64,000 nt of DNA from Lapidilactobacillus dextrinicus DSM 20335 (GCF_001436095.1 NZ_AYYK01000022.1:1-64000), one strand, 5' to 3'; counted from the first letter of the stretch, positions 36,639-48,578 are shown. Numbers and translations: made by a program. Notes: a model not told the origin generated them from the sequence alone.

Positions 36639-37307
36639 TTAAATCGTATCTGTTTTACCAAGTTTCTTCCCTAAATATGACGTCTCATTCCAAAGTACTT
36701 TTTCGAAATGTTGACCATGATCTTTCGTCTGTACGATCGTCAAACTCGTATTGGTTAACCCACCCTGTTTACGTAAATCCGGTAATGGTGTCTCTAACAG
36801 TGATTGGATTAATGCCGTCAACGCTGCACCGTGACTAACGATCAAAATATTATCGTCATCGTTAGGAAAACGCCGAGCAATATCTAAAATAATTTTGCGC
36901 ATTCGCATAATTAATTGGGTAAAAGTTTCGGCATGAACCCGATTATGTTCAAATTGGTCAGGATGATGACGAAAATCATCAACTGCTTCAGGATACTTAG
37001 CTTCAACTTCTTTAAACGTCTTACCTTCCATAATACCTAAATTAAATTCTCTTAATCGTGGCTCAATATGGATGGGAATATCTTGATTTAAGTTTTCACT
37101 TAAAAAAACAGCTGTTGTTTGAGCGCGTAATAGTGGACTTGTATAAATAGCCCGGAACTTAACGCGATGTGCCAATAAAAATTGTGCCAAACTATGAAAA
37201 TCATGATAGCTATCTGGTAACAACGGTGAATCACCGCCTGCACCTTGATAACGGCCCTCTAAATTCCATTCTGTTTTACCATGTCGTACAAAGAAGAATT
37301 TCGTCAT
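36639..37307 (-). CDS. Histidine phosphatase family protein
   Basis: 222-residue member of the phosphoglycerate mutase-like phosphatases. The catalytic RHG motif lies at the N-terminus (FVRHGKTEWN) and the second histidine in VSHGAALTALI. These residues fit a cofactor-independent phosphatase; the substrate cannot be told. The start is placed at 37307 because the motif begins there and GAGG lies just before it. The frame runs to 37400 but that part is the RNA hairpin region. Follows a structured leader and precedes the TPR gene. Confidence 0.85.
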   Translation of the reverse strand: MTKFFFVRHGKTEWNLEGRYQGAGGDSPLLPDSYHDFHSLAQFLLAHRVKFRAIYTSPLLRAQTTAVFLSENLNQDIPIHIEPRLREFNLGIMEGKTFKEVEAKYPEAVDDFRHHPDQFEHNRVHAETFTQLIMRMRKIILDIARRFPNDDDNILIVSHGAALTALIQSLLETPLPDLRKQGGLTNTSLTIVQTKDHGQHFEKVLWNETSYLGKKLGKTDTI

Positions 37308-37337
37308 ATACCCATCCTCAAATTTATGTATTAAAAC

Positions 37338-37443
37338 GTGCGCAAAGCAACTGTCGGTAAGTTGTTTAAGGGAAAATCTTGCCGCATTAATACACGTCAA
37401 TCTTTCACCTTAAACAAATACCAGCAACCCGTTGCTTTCGCAC
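37338..37443 (-). ncRNA. Rod-like hairpin in the leader of the phosphatase gene
   Basis: 106 nt fold as a single rod. The closing stem pairs 37338-37351 with 37431-37443 (one bulge). An internal bubble and a second stem around TTGTTTAAGG/CCTTAAACAA (37362-37417) follow, ending in a large loop. It lies 30 bp upstream of the phosphatase start. The bubble-and-rod shape recalls 6S RNA, but it is half the expected length. Confidence 0.45.
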
Positions 37444-37450
37444 TGTATTG

Positions 37451-37544
37451 AAAAAGAGCGGTAACAGAATTGAAGACGCGGATTTGTCTTCAAAGACAAC
37501 ATGTCGCGCTTCAAAAGGTAGTCACTACCTTCTGTCACAGCTCT
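37451..37544 (-). ncRNA. Three-way-junction RNA ending in a T run, after mnmA
   Basis: Ten nt after the mnmA stop, minus-strand RNA can form a 14-nt closing stem with one mismatch (37531-37544 with 37455-37468). It encloses a perfect AAGGTAG/CTACCTT hairpin (37515-37531). It also encloses a longer arm with TTGAAG/CTTCAA, CGCG/CGCG and TTGTCTT/AAGACAA (37470-37514). Five U follow the closing stem, as in an intrinsic terminator. It is far more elaborate than a normal terminator and matches no family I recognise. Confidence 0.5.
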
Positions 37545-37554
37545 CATTTATTCG

Positions 37555-39035
<1,481 letters not shown>

Positions 39036-39077
39036 TAAAAATCCCTCTTTTTCAACTTGATATTAAATACTAAGGAC

Positions 39078-39107
39078 ATTATAACAAAGAATGAAACATG
39101 CAAGCAA
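39078..39107 (-). promoter_or_regulatory. Promoter of DUF1831-mnmA
   Basis: On the minus strand, -35 TTGCTT (39102-39107), 18-nt spacer, -10 TATAAT (39078-39083). Lies between iscS and DUF1831. Confidence 0.7.
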
Positions 39108-39165
39108 TTTCTCTAAAAAGCACTACCAGCCACTTGTCTGAAAAGTAACTAGGTCTTTAGTAATA

Positions 39166-40317
39166 CTAGTTTAAATAATCTTGAGTAACTTCAGTAATTG
39201 CTTGAGCCAATAAATGAACACTTTCTTCAGTGTTTTGATCGCCAAAAGATACTCGCAATGACTCACTAATTTGTGGTGCATCCTGATCACCAGTAATGGC
39301 CGTCAAAACATGAGAAGGTTCTAAGCTGCCCGCTGTACAAGCAGAGCCCGCAGAAACAGCAAACCCCTTCAAGTCCAAGTTCATTAAGGCTAAGGTAGAT
39401 GGCAATCCCTTAATCCAAATATTCAATACGTGAGGTAAAGCCTGATCCGGTTGTGGACCATTAATTGCAAAGTCAACTTTGTTAGTCTTTAAATCAGCAA
39501 TTAAAATTGCTTTTAAACTTTGTAGCTTTTCTCGTTTAGCTTTTTTATTCGCAGGTGTTAAATCCTTAACCGCTTGTGCTAGGCCAATAATACTAGGAAT
39601 ATTTTCCGTGCCAGCACGGCGTAGATGTTCCTGTTCACCACCATGCATAAATGGTTCCAGATTAACTTTTTCGTTCATATATAAAAAGCCAATTCCCTTA
39701 GGACCGTGTAACTTATGACCAGAGATCGATAATAAGTCGACGCCCATTTGTTGAACATCAATATCCAAAATCCCATAAGCCTGAACGGCATCCGTATGGA
39801 AAATAGCCTGATGATTTTTTAAGACAGCGCCGATTTCAGCAATCGGTTCAATGGCCCCAATCTCATTATTACCCGTCATAATCGAAACTAAAATCGTATC
39901 AGGTCGTAAAGCAGCCTTAACTTGCCCAGCAGTAACTAAACCATGTTCATCAACCGGTAAGTACGTAATGTCATAACCAAGCTTTTCCAAAAAACTCATG
40001 GTTTTTAAAACAGCTGGATGTTCAATTTGCGTGGTGATAATATGTTTACCATGTTCTCGATAGGACACCGCCGTACCTGAAATCGCAGTATTATCACCTT
40101 CAGTGCCACCACTGGTGAAAATAATCTCGTCTGTCTTGGCATGAATGCTGTTAGCAATCACTTGACGGCTCTGATCAAGTAGATGATGGCTTTGACGACC
40201 AAAATAATGCGTGCTTGATGCATTACCAAAATCATCAGCTAATGCTTGACTCATTGCCGTCACAACGGTTGGACTCATCGGGGTTGTCGCAGCATTGTCA
40301 AAATAATAATGAGTCAC
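39166..40317 (-). CDS. iscS: Cysteine desulfurase (IscS/NifS family)
   Basis: PLP enzyme that removes sulfur from cysteine as an enzyme-bound persulfide. 383 residues: PLP lysine K202 in SGHKLHGPKG and catalytic loop cysteine C327 in GSACTAGSLEPSH. The loop type matches group I (IscS/NifS) enzymes. It probably feeds MnmA. Start is GTG at 40317, 2 nt after the mtnN stop, so the two genes are coupled. Confidence 0.93.
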   Translation of the reverse strand: MTHYYFDNAATTPMSPTVVTAMSQALADDFGNASSTHYFGRQSHHLLDQSRQVIANSIHAKTDEIIFTSGGTEGDNTAISGTAVSYREHGKHIITTQIEHPAVLKTMSFLEKLGYDITYLPVDEHGLVTAGQVKAALRPDTILVSIMTGNNEIGAIEPIAEIGAVLKNHQAIFHTDAVQAYGILDIDVQQMGVDLLSISGHKLHGPKGIGFLYMNEKVNLEPFMHGGEQEHLRRAGTENIPSIIGLAQAVKDLTPANKKAKREKLQSLKAILIADLKTNKVDFAINGPQPDQALPHVLNIWIKGLPSTLALMNLDLKGFAVSAGSACTAGSLEPSHVLTAITGDQDAPQISESLRVSFGDQNTEESVHLLAQAITEVTQDYLN

Positions 40318-40319
40318 TT

Positions 40320-41033
40320 TTACTCGTTCCTTTCTAAATTAGCAATATTGGGAATTGCCTTTAATAATAATTGAGCTGCATTCTTACCAGCTTGTTTAAC
40401 GAATTCGTCAAAACTAACCGTTGCATCAGCGTCACCATTGTCACTAATAGCGCGAATAATAAGGAATGGTTTATTAAAGTTACCGGCAATTTGTGCAACT
40501 GCAGCACCTTCCATTTCAATAGCAGCTACATCTGCAAAATTACCCTTAATTGCCGCAACATGATCGGCGCTGGCTACAAATTGATCACCAGTAACAATTA
40601 AACCAGTTGTTGCAGGTAAATTAAGTTCTTGTGCTGTTTGTTCAACAACGTTTAACAAGTTTTGGTTGGACTTAAAGAATAAGTCTTGGCCTGGCAATTG
40701 ACCTACTACATAATCGCCGCCATTTGTCACATCAACATCGTGATAGGCTAATTGTTGGCCTAAGACCAACTCACCAATCGATAATCCTTGTGCCACTCCA
40801 GCAGCAGATCCTGTATTAATTAACGCATCAACGTGGAAATGATCGAATAACACCGTTGCTGTCATCGCTGCTTGAACTTTACCAATTCCTGATTGAGCTA
40901 AAACTAATTCAGTTTCTCGATAAGTACCAACCGTAAATTCAGCGCCACCAATTGTTTCAGTTGTAAGGGCTGATAACTTTTCCCGATATAAAATAATTTC
41001 TTCTACCATTGGTACAATAATTCCGATTTTCAC
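40320..41033 (-). CDS. mtnN: 5'-methylthioadenosine/S-adenosylhomocysteine nucleosidase
   Basis: Cleaves adenine from MTA and SAH, recycling products of SAM use and supplying S-ribosylhomocysteine for LuxS. 237 residues with the family N-terminus (MKIGIIVPMVEEI) and catalytic residues in VAAIEMEGAAVAQ and RAISDNGD. Start is GTG. Lies between the small membrane protein and iscS. Confidence 0.93.
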   Translation of the reverse strand: MKIGIIVPMVEEIILYREKLSALTTETIGGAEFTVGTYRETELVLAQSGIGKVQAAMTATVLFDHFHVDALINTGSAAGVAQGLSIGELVLGQQLAYHDVDVTNGGDYVVGQLPGQDLFFKSNQNLLNVVEQTAQELNLPATTGLIVTGDQFVASADHVAAIKGNFADVAAIEMEGAAVAQIAGNFNKPFLIIRAISDNGDADATVSFDEFVKQAGKNAAQLLLKAIPNIANLERNE

Positions 41034-41076
41034 TTAAAATACCCCATTTTCAATTGACTAGTTTGCAAACATTTCA

Positions 41077-41388
41077 TTAAACAAAGAATAAAACTAAATA
41101 AACAATTACGATTAAAATAGCGACAATACTAATTGCCCAATTAAGTCGCCGACGCATATTAGGATGAATTGTTTTAGCATCCTTGAATTGTTGTTCCTTT
41201 GCTTGTTGACGTGCTACTCGCGACATCGAAGCCGTTGCTTCTGATGTTTCTGACCCTGCTACTTTATCCAAATCAGCCATAAAACGGCTACCACTATGGG
41301 CAGCTGTTTGGTTGGTCTTTGATTGGTTAGTAAAGCGCTGGCGTAATCGTTGGAAAAAGCCAGCTGATTGCTTTTCACTATGCTTCAT
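41077..41388 (-). CDS. Small tail-anchored protein of unknown function
   Basis: 103 residues: a charged, Gln/Ser/Thr-rich cytoplasmic part with a C-terminal membrane helix (about 82-102, WAISIVAILIVIVYLVLFFV). I recognise no family. Its start overlaps the end of the Nudix gene by 11 nt and GAGG precedes the ATG, so the pair is coupled. Confidence 0.65.
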   Translation of the reverse strand: MKHSEKQSAGFFQRLRQRFTNQSKTNQTAAHSGSRFMADLDKVAGSETSEATASMSRVARQQAKEQQFKDAKTIHPNMRRRLNWAISIVAILIVIVYLVLFFV

Positions 41389-41944
41389 GTTGATCCTCTT
41401 TATCTGGCAATTGTTCCCAATATTTAACCGCTAATAAGGTTTTAGCATCAATAAAGTCTGATTGTTGCAATAATGTTTGAATTTGTTTAAGGGTTAAAAC
41501 CTTAACCTCTAAAAATTCATCTGGATCTAATGAACGTTTTTGAGGCAATTCATGTAAGTCCGTTGCTAAATATAGATGCATCTTTTCCGTTGCAAAACCA
41601 GGAGAAGAATAAAACCGACTTAATAAACGCCATGAATCAGCAGCATAACCAATTTCTTCATTTAATTCACGCTTAGCAACTGCCAATGGATCTGTTTCGT
41701 TGGGATCAATTTTACCAGCAGGAATTTCAACCGTCTCATGGTTTAAAGGTGCTCGCCATTGTCGCACAAAAAACGCATGGTCTTGATCTAATAATGCCAA
41801 CACAGCAACAGCACCATGATGTTTAATAATGTCACGGTATGCTGACTTGCCATTAGGCAACGTTACCGTTTGTTGATGAACATCCAAAATATGCCCTTGG
41901 TAAATCAACTCATCATTAACGACAGTCTCTTTAAAATCATTCAT
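41378..41944 (-). CDS. Nudix hydrolase, ADP-ribose pyrophosphatase type
   Basis: 188 residues with a Nudix box PAGKIDPNETDPLAVAKRELNEEIG (about 92-116). The loop before RELNEE is one residue longer than in Bacillus NudF. It is predicted to hydrolyse ADP-ribose to AMP and ribose 5-phosphate. First gene of a run with the tail-anchored protein, mtnN and iscS. A promoter lies at 41971-41999. Confidence 0.87.
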   Translation of the reverse strand: MNDFKETVVNDELIYQGHILDVHQQTVTLPNGKSAYRDIIKHHGAVAVLALLDQDHAFFVRQWRAPLNHETVEIPAGKIDPNETDPLAVAKRELNEEIGYAADSWRLLSRFYSSPGFATEKMHLYLATDLHELPQKRSLDPDEFLEVKVLTLKQIQTLLQQSDFIDAKTLLAVKYWEQLPDKEDQHEA

Positions 41945-41970
41945 GAAATCACTCTTTCCACAATGTTACT

Positions 41971-41999
41971 ATGATACCTTATCTGTTTCACACTGTAAA
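41971..41999 (-). promoter_or_regulatory. Promoter of the Nudix-mtnN-iscS run
   Basis: On the minus strand, -35 TTTACA (41994-41999), 17-nt spacer, -10 TATCAT (41971-41976). Confidence 0.65.
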
Positions 42000-42214
42000 T
42001 TATTTTAGCTTACTTTTTGTACATATAACTAATTCTGATGATTGTTTAACTAAATAACAACATTATACATTGAATAATATCATTAAAACATGGCACCACA
42101 GGCCGAAATCAACCTAACTTGCCAAAGCATGAGATTAAAATCAACCCTTAGCCTTATTCAGCTTTATTTCAGATATGCTAGAATTTGAATAGAAAGTTGT
42201 GATGGAGGTCTATC

Positions 42215-43222
42215 ATGAACAAAAAAAATCTACTTAAATTGTTATACCTAATTGTTTTCTTCGTTACCGTTGGCTCAATTGTCCTTTTTGTTGTCTCAAG
42301 TGGGACTAATGTCTTTAGTGGTCTTTTAACGATTGGTTTGGTTGCTTTAGCAGCGTTAATCATCATCAAAGCCATCAAGCAACAAACTGATAAAAATTGG
42401 TTTTTAAAATTATGTGCCGGACTTTTTTACTTCTTAACTGCAGGAACTGTGCTCGGCGCCTTACTATCATTTGTTGACCACGGCGTTGATCAAGACGGTT
42501 CGATTGCTTTAGGAATGTGTGCGGTATTCTTTGCTGGTATCAGCTACTTATTTGTTGGCATCAAAACCAATCGCACTACTAAAAACGAATCTTTTGATCA
42601 GCCAATTAGTGAAAAGATGTTAAGCCACTATCAAGAAACTGGTTTAAGTGATACTGATATTAATGTCTTCCGCGAAACGATGGCAGATGCTAAACAACAA
42701 ATTATTGAATTACAAGCAACAATGACTGCTGTTCCTAAATTACGTGCCATTAATTTGAACCATGATACTTTAGAAGTTAGTAAAGCTATGTTTGCCGCTT
42801 TAGTCAGAGAACCACAACGTTTACAGGAAGCCGCTGATTTTTTGTATAAGCATTTACCAAACAGCGTGCAAATTGCTAAAAAATATCAGGAAATTAGTCG
42901 TCACGAAATCAAAACTGCTGATACTTACGCCGTTCTTGATCGTAGTGTTGAAGTGCTCGCTAATCTAAGCGAACAAATGAAAAAAGACTACACCAACTTT
43001 GTTGCTGATGATATTTCTGAACTTTCCTCAACCTTGGATTCAGTTAACAACCCGCGCCAACAACCTGATTTTAGCAGCAATAGTGAAAGCTCAATCGCAC
43101 AAATGCAAGATCAATTAAGCCAAATCCAAAAAGATTATTTAGATAAACAAGCCGCAACTAAAGCAGCTGATAATCAATCCGCTCCACAAACTAATAAAGA
43201 TGGTGATGTTACCCATGACTGA
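42215..43222 (+). CDS. xpaC: XpaC family protein (5-bromo-4-chloroindolyl phosphate hydrolysis family)
   Basis: 335 residues. Hydrophobic N-terminal segments (about 7-25, 28-48, 66-86, 98-112) precede a cytoplasmic helical domain with coiled-coil character. It is commonly encoded just before telA, as here. Despite the family name no phosphatase motif is seen; a role in cell-envelope stress with TelA is inferred. ATG with GGAGG upstream; a -10 TAGAAT (42180-42185) precedes it. Confidence 0.8.
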   Translation: MNKKNLLKLLYLIVFFVTVGSIVLFVVSSGTNVFSGLLTIGLVALAALIIIKAIKQQTDKNWFLKLCAGLFYFLTAGTVLGALLSFVDHGVDQDGSIALGMCAVFFAGISYLFVGIKTNRTTKNESFDQPISEKMLSHYQETGLSDTDINVFRETMADAKQQIIELQATMTAVPKLRAINLNHDTLEVSKAMFAALVREPQRLQEAADFLYKHLPNSVQIAKKYQEISRHEIKTADTYAVLDRSVEVLANLSEQMKKDYTNFVADDISELSSTLDSVNNPRQQPDFSSNSESSIAQMQDQLSQIQKDYLDKQAATKAADNQSAPQTNKDGDVTHD

Positions 43223-44417
43223 AAAGAACAACGATCAAAATAACTTATATGATGACTTATTATCGACGCCATTTGCTGATGACCAGTTGACAAAAGCAAC
43301 ACCTCAGGCCCCAAGCGTCGATCATGCCCTTGAGAAACTCTCACCAGATCAACGCAAACAAGCTGAAGCATTAGCTGAACAAATTGATACTAAAAATCAA
43401 ACGGCAGTTTTAAATTATGGTGCTAACGCCCAGAAGAAACTGTCTGAGTTCTCCCAACAAATGTTAAATCAAGTTCAAAGCCAACAAACTGGTGAAATTG
43501 GTGGCGCCTTAACTGATTTAATGTATCGTCTAAACGAGGCCAATCCTTCAGAATTACAAGCTGAAGATAACAATGTTTTTCGCAAGTTATTTGGTAAAGT
43601 TAAGCGTTCCGTTTACGAGATTACAGCCAAGTATCAAAAAATTGGCGCACAAATCGACACCATCGGTACCAAATTAGAGCATCAAAAAAATGAATTGCTC
43701 GTCGATAATAAAATGTTAGATGGTCTTTACGAACAAAATAAAGATTACTTTGATGCCTTAAATGTTTACATTGCTGCTGGTAAAGTTAAATTGCAAGATT
43801 TACAAGAAAATCAAATTCCGCAACTACTTGCAGCTGCAGAGCAATCCGGTGACCAAATGCAAGTTCAAGAAGCCAATGATCTTAAACAGTTTGCTGACCG
43901 CCTAGAAAAACGGACTCACGACTTAGAATTAGCACGCCAAATTACGATTCAACAAGCACCACAAATTCGTTTAATCCAAGGCACAAACCAAGCACTTGCC
44001 GAAAAAATTCAAGCGTCAATCAACACAGCAATTCCATTATGGAAGAATCAAGTTGCGATTGCGTTAACCTTATTACGGCAAAAAGATGCGGTTACTGCTC
44101 AACGCCAAGTTTCACAAACAACTAACGACTTATTGACGAAAAATTCAGAAATGCTGAAAATTTCCGCTATCGAAACAGCTAAAGAAAACGAACGAGGTGT
44201 CGTTGATATCGAAACCTTACAAAAAACGCAAAATGATCTCATAGAGACACTCCAAGAAACATTGAAGATTCAGCAAGAAGGTCATACTAAACGACAACAT
44301 GCTGAAGTCGAGTTACAAAAGATGGAAGACGAATTAAAGAATCACCTATTGGCATATAGCCACGGTTCAACCAGTGACGGCTCACCTTATCGAAAAGACG
44401 TCACAGATTCCAAATAA
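43215..44417 (+). CDS. telA: TelA / toxic anion resistance family protein
   Basis: 400 residues from the ATG at 43215, overlapping xpaC by 8 nt. The frame extends to 43200, but MTEKNNDQ is the usual beginning. Almost wholly alpha-helical and cytoplasmic, with the family stretch [20 protein letters not shown] and a later [16 protein letters not shown]. The family is named for tellurite resistance, but members are widespread and linked to cell-envelope stress. Molecular role unknown. Confidence 0.85.
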   Translation: MTEKNNDQNNLYDDLLSTPFADDQLTKATPQAPSVDHALEKLSPDQRKQAEALAEQIDTKNQTAVLNYGANAQKKLSEFSQQMLNQVQSQQTGEIGGALTDLMYRLNEANPSELQAEDNNVFRKLFGKVKRSVYEITAKYQKIGAQIDTIGTKLEHQKNELLVDNKMLDGLYEQNKDYFDALNVYIAAGKVKLQDLQENQIPQLLAAAEQSGDQMQVQEANDLKQFADRLEKRTHDLELARQITIQQAPQIRLIQGTNQALAEKIQASINTAIPLWKNQVAIALTLLRQKDAVTAQRQVSQTTNDLLTKNSEMLKISAIETAKENERGVVDIETLQKTQNDLIETLQETLKIQQEGHTKRQHAEVELQKMEDELKNHLLAYSHGSTSDGSPYRKDVTDSK

Positions 44418-44426
44418 GCTTTATCA

Positions 44427-44480
44427 TAAAAAGATCCTGATCACCTAGAAGCGATAACTTCTAAGTGATCAGGATCTTTT
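44427..44480. terminator. Bidirectional terminator between telA and the cold-shock gene
   Basis: Long near-perfect stem (44427-44450 with 44457-44480) with A and T runs on either side. It serves both convergent genes. Confidence 0.9.
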
Positions 44481-44506
44481 TTTATAGCTTAACTAACGAC
44501 TAAAAA

Positions 44507-44746
44507 TTAATACTCATCATTTGAATCGGATTCTTTTATTTCGTCTTCTAGAATTTCAACATTAACAGCTTGCGGGCCGTTTTCACCCTGAACAATTTGA
44601 AATTCAACTGGTTGCCCTGGTGTTAGTGTTTTAAAGCCACTACCTTTAATTGCTGAAAAGAAAACAAATGTATCAGGCAAACCCGGCGAGCTAATGAAGC
44701 CGAAACCTTTTTGCTCATCGAAGGAACGAACTTTACCTTGAATCAT
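44507..44746 (-). CDS. Cold-shock domain protein with acidic tail
   Basis: 79 residues. RNA-binding OB fold with RNP1 (KGFGFI) and an RNP2-like TFVFFSAI, where the usual His is Phe. The C-terminal tail ([16 protein letters not shown]) is strongly acidic and absent from typical Csp proteins. Start at 44746 with GGAGG 7 nt upstream; the longer frame overlaps ileS and is not supported. It follows ileS by 22 nt. Probably an RNA chaperone or regulator rather than the main cold-shock protein. Confidence 0.85.
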   Translation of the reverse strand: MIQGKVRSFDEQKGFGFISSPGLPDTFVFFSAIKGSGFKTLTPGQPVEFQIVQGENGPQAVNVEILEDEIKESDSNDEY

Positions 44747-44768
44747 GGCTAAGCCTCCTATCAAAAGT

Positions 44769-47555
44769 TTACTTGTTTGTATCAAAACCTTCTTCAATAA
44801 CTTCTGGAAATTCTTGACGAACAATGGCGGCACAACTTGCGCATAAATTAGGCAAATCAGTGTCACTACCAACATCCGTCAAAGTCTTCCGGCAACGATC
44901 ACAAACTTCACCTGGTGCATGTTCAACCTTAATTGCAAAATCATTGAACTTAGTTGTATCTGCTGGCACTTGATCATCACTAATCGTTAACTTAGAAACG
45001 ATCAATAATTGTGCTAAATTAGCATCTAACATTGATAAGATATTTTTCAACTCTGTATTTGGATAGATAGTAATAGCAGCTTCCAATGATTTACCGATGA
45101 TTTTTTCATTACGCGCTTCTTCAAGTGCACGGTGAACATCATCACGGAATTTCATGAAGTTAGACCATTGAACCAACAATGTATCCTGACTAACTAATTT
45201 CTTAACTTCTGGCATTTCTGCTAATTGCACATAATCTTCTGGTTCAGATAGATATGACCAAACTTCTTCAGCTGTATGTGGCAAAATTGGCGTTAAGAGC
45301 TTAGTTAAGTCAACTAAGCACTCATAGATCACTGTCTGCATAGAACGACGCTCAGGGTCGTTTTCAGCGTCAATATAGACAACGTCTTTGGCTACATCTA
45401 GATAGAAGGCTGATAAATCATTTACCAAGAAACTATTGATTAATTTATAAACCGTTGCAAAATCATATTCGTCATAAGCAGCATACACTTTAGTCATGAC
45501 TTCATTTAATCGAGCCAGCATGTATTGATCAACTTCGCGTAAATCCTCATAAGCGACTTTGTTTTGGTTAAGATCAAAATCTGTCACATTGGCTAACATG
45601 AAACGCATTGTATTACGGATCTTACGATAAGATTCAGATACTTGACGCATAACATCCATTGAGACAGCCACATCAGAACTTGTATCAACAGAAGCTACCC
45701 ATAAACGAATGATTTCAGCACCCATTTGTTTGAAGATATCATTAGGGTCAATGACATTTCCTAATGACTTACTCATCTTATGACCCTTAGCATCTAACGT
45801 GAAGCCTTGTGATAAGACTTGTCGATAAGGTGCTTGGCCAGTAACAGCGACACTTGTAATAATACTTGAATTAAACCAGCCACGATATTGATCAGAGCCC
45901 TCAAGATACAAGTCAGCTGGGAAACTTAAATCATCGCGTTGTGCCATAACTGATTGATGAGAAGAACCTGAGTCAAACCAAACATCCAAGATATCTTTTT
46001 CTTTAGTAAATTCACCATTAGGACTGCCTGGATGAGTGAATCCTTCCGGTAACAACTCTTTGGCTGTCTTTTCATACCAAACAATTGAACCATGCTCAGC
46101 AAATAAATCTGCCACATGATTAATCGTTTCTGGTGTAATAATGGCGGTTCCATCTTCAGCATAGAAGATTGGCAATGGCAAACCCCAAGCCCGTTGACGA
46201 GAAATAACCCAATCGCCACGATCACGAATCATATTATAAAGACGTGTTTTACCCCATTCAGGGAAGAACTTAACGCCGTTAATTTGTTCTAGAATTTGAT
46301 CACGGAAAGCATCAATTGAAGCAAACCATTGGGTCGTTGCTCGATAAATAACTGGTTTCTTAGTTCGCCAATCATGAGGATAACTATGGGTAAAGAAACT
46401 TAATTTAAGAAGTGAACCATTTTCTTCTAAGGCATCAGTTACCATCTTATTAGCATCATCATAAAAGACACCCTCAAAACCAGGTGCATTCTCGTTCATG
46501 TAGCCTTGAGCATCAACCACTGAATAAATAGGTAAATGATACTTCATCCCAACGTTGAAGTCATCAGCACCATGGCCAGGAGCAGTATGAACTAAGCCGG
46601 TACCATCATCTAAAGTAACATGATCGCCAAGAATAACTAATGATTCCCGATCATATAATGGATGTTTAGCCGTAATCAATTCTAAATCTTTACCAGAAAC
46701 ATGTTTTACAACTTGGTAATCTTCAAAACCAATAGCTGCAGTAGCTTCAGCTAAACGTTCAGTAGCAATGACATATTTTTGACCATTTGCTTCAATGACA
46801 CTGTAATCAAAGCGTGGGTTAACGGAAATTGCCAAGTTAGCTGGAATTGTCCAAGGTGTTGTAGTCCAGATGATTAAAGATGTATCTGCATCGAGCACAC
46901 CCTTGCCATCAATGACTTTAAAAGCAACAAAAATTGAAGGTGATTTAACATCATGATATTCAATTTCAGCTTCGGCTAAAGTTGACTCAGAAGATGGTGA
47001 CCAATAAACAGGCTTCTTACCTTTATAGATATAACCTTTTTCAGCCATCTTACCAAAAATTCGCACTTCTTCAGCTTCGAATTCTGGTTGTAAGGTGATA
47101 TAAGGATGGTCCCAATCGGCAGAGATACCTAAACGTTTAAAACCAGCTTTTTGCTTCTCCACTTCGCCCATAGCATAATCAAAACATAATTTACGATATT
47201 CAATTGGATCCATTGTCTTACGGTCAATACCTTGTTTAGCCAATTGTTGTTCGATTGGTAGACCGTGAGTATCCCAACCAGGTACGTAAGGTGCACGGAA
47301 GCCATGCATTGACTTGTAACGTACAATAATATCCTTACTAACCTTATTCATAGCATGGCCTAAATGGATATTACCATTGGCAAATGGTGGGCCATCATGC
47401 AACATAAAGGTTGGCTTACCTTCATTTAATTTTTGTCGTTGTTCGTAAAGTTGATTTTCTTCCCAATCAGCTTGCCATTCTGGTTCACGCTTAGGCAAAC
47501 TACCGCGCATTGGAAACTTGGTTTTGCCAAGATGCAACGTATCTTTTACTCTCAT
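44769..47555 (-). CDS. ileS: Isoleucyl-tRNA synthetase
   Basis: 928-residue class I synthetase charging tRNA-Ile. HIGH motif HLGH (64-67), KMSKS (593-597), editing domain with [13 protein letters not shown], and a C-terminal zinc finger (CDRC ... CASC). The ATG at 47555 follows GGAGG; a TTG one codon earlier is less likely. Controlled by its own promoter and a T-box. Follows divIVA in the usual Lactobacillales order. Confidence 0.96.
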   Translation of the reverse strand: MRVKDTLHLGKTKFPMRGSLPKREPEWQADWEENQLYEQRQKLNEGKPTFMLHDGPPFANGNIHLGHAMNKVSKDIIVRYKSMHGFRAPYVPGWDTHGLPIEQQLAKQGIDRKTMDPIEYRKLCFDYAMGEVEKQKAGFKRLGISADWDHPYITLQPEFEAEEVRIFGKMAEKGYIYKGKKPVYWSPSSESTLAEAEIEYHDVKSPSIFVAFKVIDGKGVLDADTSLIIWTTTPWTIPANLAISVNPRFDYSVIEANGQKYVIATERLAEATAAIGFEDYQVVKHVSGKDLELITAKHPLYDRESLVILGDHVTLDDGTGLVHTAPGHGADDFNVGMKYHLPIYSVVDAQGYMNENAPGFEGVFYDDANKMVTDALEENGSLLKLSFFTHSYPHDWRTKKPVIYRATTQWFASIDAFRDQILEQINGVKFFPEWGKTRLYNMIRDRGDWVISRQRAWGLPLPIFYAEDGTAIITPETINHVADLFAEHGSIVWYEKTAKELLPEGFTHPGSPNGEFTKEKDILDVWFDSGSSHQSVMAQRDDLSFPADLYLEGSDQYRGWFNSSIITSVAVTGQAPYRQVLSQGFTLDAKGHKMSKSLGNVIDPNDIFKQMGAEIIRLWVASVDTSSDVAVSMDVMRQVSESYRKIRNTMRFMLANVTDFDLNQNKVAYEDLREVDQYMLARLNEVMTKVYAAYDEYDFATVYKLINSFLVNDLSAFYLDVAKDVVYIDAENDPERRSMQTVIYECLVDLTKLLTPILPHTAEEVWSYLSEPEDYVQLAEMPEVKKLVSQDTLLVQWSNFMKFRDDVHRALEEARNEKIIGKSLEAAITIYPNTELKNILSMLDANLAQLLIVSKLTISDDQVPADTTKFNDFAIKVEHAPGEVCDRCRKTLTDVGSDTDLPNLCASCAAIVRQEFPEVIEEGFDTNK

Positions 47556-47602
47556 CAATTTTCCTCCTCAAAATCATAACAAATTATATTAATTAAAGTA
47601 CA

Positions 47603-47797
47603 AAAAAATCGCCCTATCTAATATAGGACGAGATTCCCGTGGTACCACCTAAATTGAAAGGATAAACCTTTCCACTCATTACTAGTTATTCGATTGTTGC
47701 CCAAGTTGATGCACGATGAATTGACATATCGACCTCACACCGTCGTCGACTCGCTAAAATGTTTAATTTCATCGCTTAGACTTGAACATCATTTAAT
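47603..47797 (-). promoter_or_regulatory. T-box leader of ileS with terminator
   Basis: Minus-strand RNA has the T-box core AGGTGGTACCACGGGAATC (47632-47650). An intrinsic terminator follows (stem 47610-47630, T run 47603-47609). Upstream lies a stem I region; ATC codons at 47708-47710 or 47715-47717 are candidate isoleucine specifiers. Uncharged tRNA-Ile would favour read-through into ileS. Confidence 0.93.
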
Positions 47798-47804
47798 AAT
47801 TTAT

Positions 47805-47833
47805 ATTTTACTTGTCTTGATCGGGAAAAACAA
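47805..47833 (-). promoter_or_regulatory. Promoter of ileS inside the end of divIVA
   Basis: On the minus strand, -35 TTGTTT (47828-47833), 17-nt spacer, -10 TAAAAT (47805-47810). The -35 lies in the last codons of divIVA. Confidence 0.6.
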
Positions 47834-48578
47834 TAGTAACGCCATCCGCTTCATTATCAGCTGGTGCTTCCTGTTGTTCTTCTGGTTGATCATCGCGAGT
47901 CCGATGTTGGAAAACTGGTTGGTCGTCATTATCGTCAGTAACTTCATCTACTGGCGCTACGACATCATTTACCTCTTCCACATGCTCTGCAACGACTGTA
48001 TCTACAACTTCTTGATTGTCAGTTTGAACGTCTGCGTTATTACCATTATCAGTAAAACGAGCATCTGCAGGATCAACGACAGCCTGATTCAATAATGTTT
48101 CCCATTCAGGTGCATTAACCATTGCCAATTGTGATTCCAACAGAACTTGAAGTTTTTGATGGAACACACGAGTACTCTTACGTAATTCTTCAGCTTCAAC
48201 TGTTAATTGACGAGAACGATCTGTTGCGTCAGTTAAAATTTGATTAGAACGGTTAGTTGCATCACGAACCAAAGTATCAGCTTTCTTTTGTGCTTCTGCT
48301 TTAGTTAATTCAGCTTCTTGATGTGCATTAGCTTTAACGCGTTCGCCAGCATCTTGCGCAACAATAATTGATTGATTTAAAGCATCCTTCAAATCTGTAA
48401 AGTAGCTAACACGTTCCTGACTTTCTTTTAATGATTGTTCAAGTTGTTGATTTCTCAATAACAAATCATTGTAATCAGCTGCGACTTGGTCAAGAAAATC
48501 TTGAACTTGATCAACATCATAGCCACGGAAGTGTGTTTCGAATTTTTGATTTTGAATATCATTTGGTGTAACTGCCAT
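47808..48578 (-). CDS. divIVA: DivIVA cell-division/polarity protein
   Basis: 256 residues. The N-terminal lipid-binding coiled coil (KFETHFRGYDVDQVQDFLDQV) marks the curved-membrane sensor DivIVA. A long coiled coil to about residue 150 follows, and then an acidic, low-complexity tail rich in Asp, Glu, Val and Gln. Recruits division and wall-synthesis partners to septa and poles. GGAG precedes the ATG. Last gene of the division cluster before ileS. Confidence 0.92.
   Translation of the reverse strand: MAVTPNDIQNQKFETHFRGYDVDQVQDFLDQVAADYNDLLLRNQQLEQSLKESQERVSYFTDLKDALNQSIIVAQDAGERVKANAHQEAELTKAEAQKKADTLVRDATNRSNQILTDATDRSRQLTVEAEELRKSTRVFHQKLQVLLESQLAMVNAPEWETLLNQAVVDPADARFTDNGNNADVQTDNQEVVDTVVAEHVEEVNDVVAPVDEVTDDNDDQPVFQHRTRDDQPEEQQEAPADNEADGVTIVFPDQDK

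Noticed and set aside
37338-37443. Rod-like hairpin as 6S RNA
   Set aside because: The bubble-and-rod shape fits, but at 106 nt it is about half the usual 6S length, with no clear own promoter.
37451-37544. Three-way RNA as a T-box (TTACCGC resembles part of the T-box core)
   Set aside because: The AGGGTGGNACCGCG core and a stem I with specifier are absent, and the next gene is not amino-acid related.
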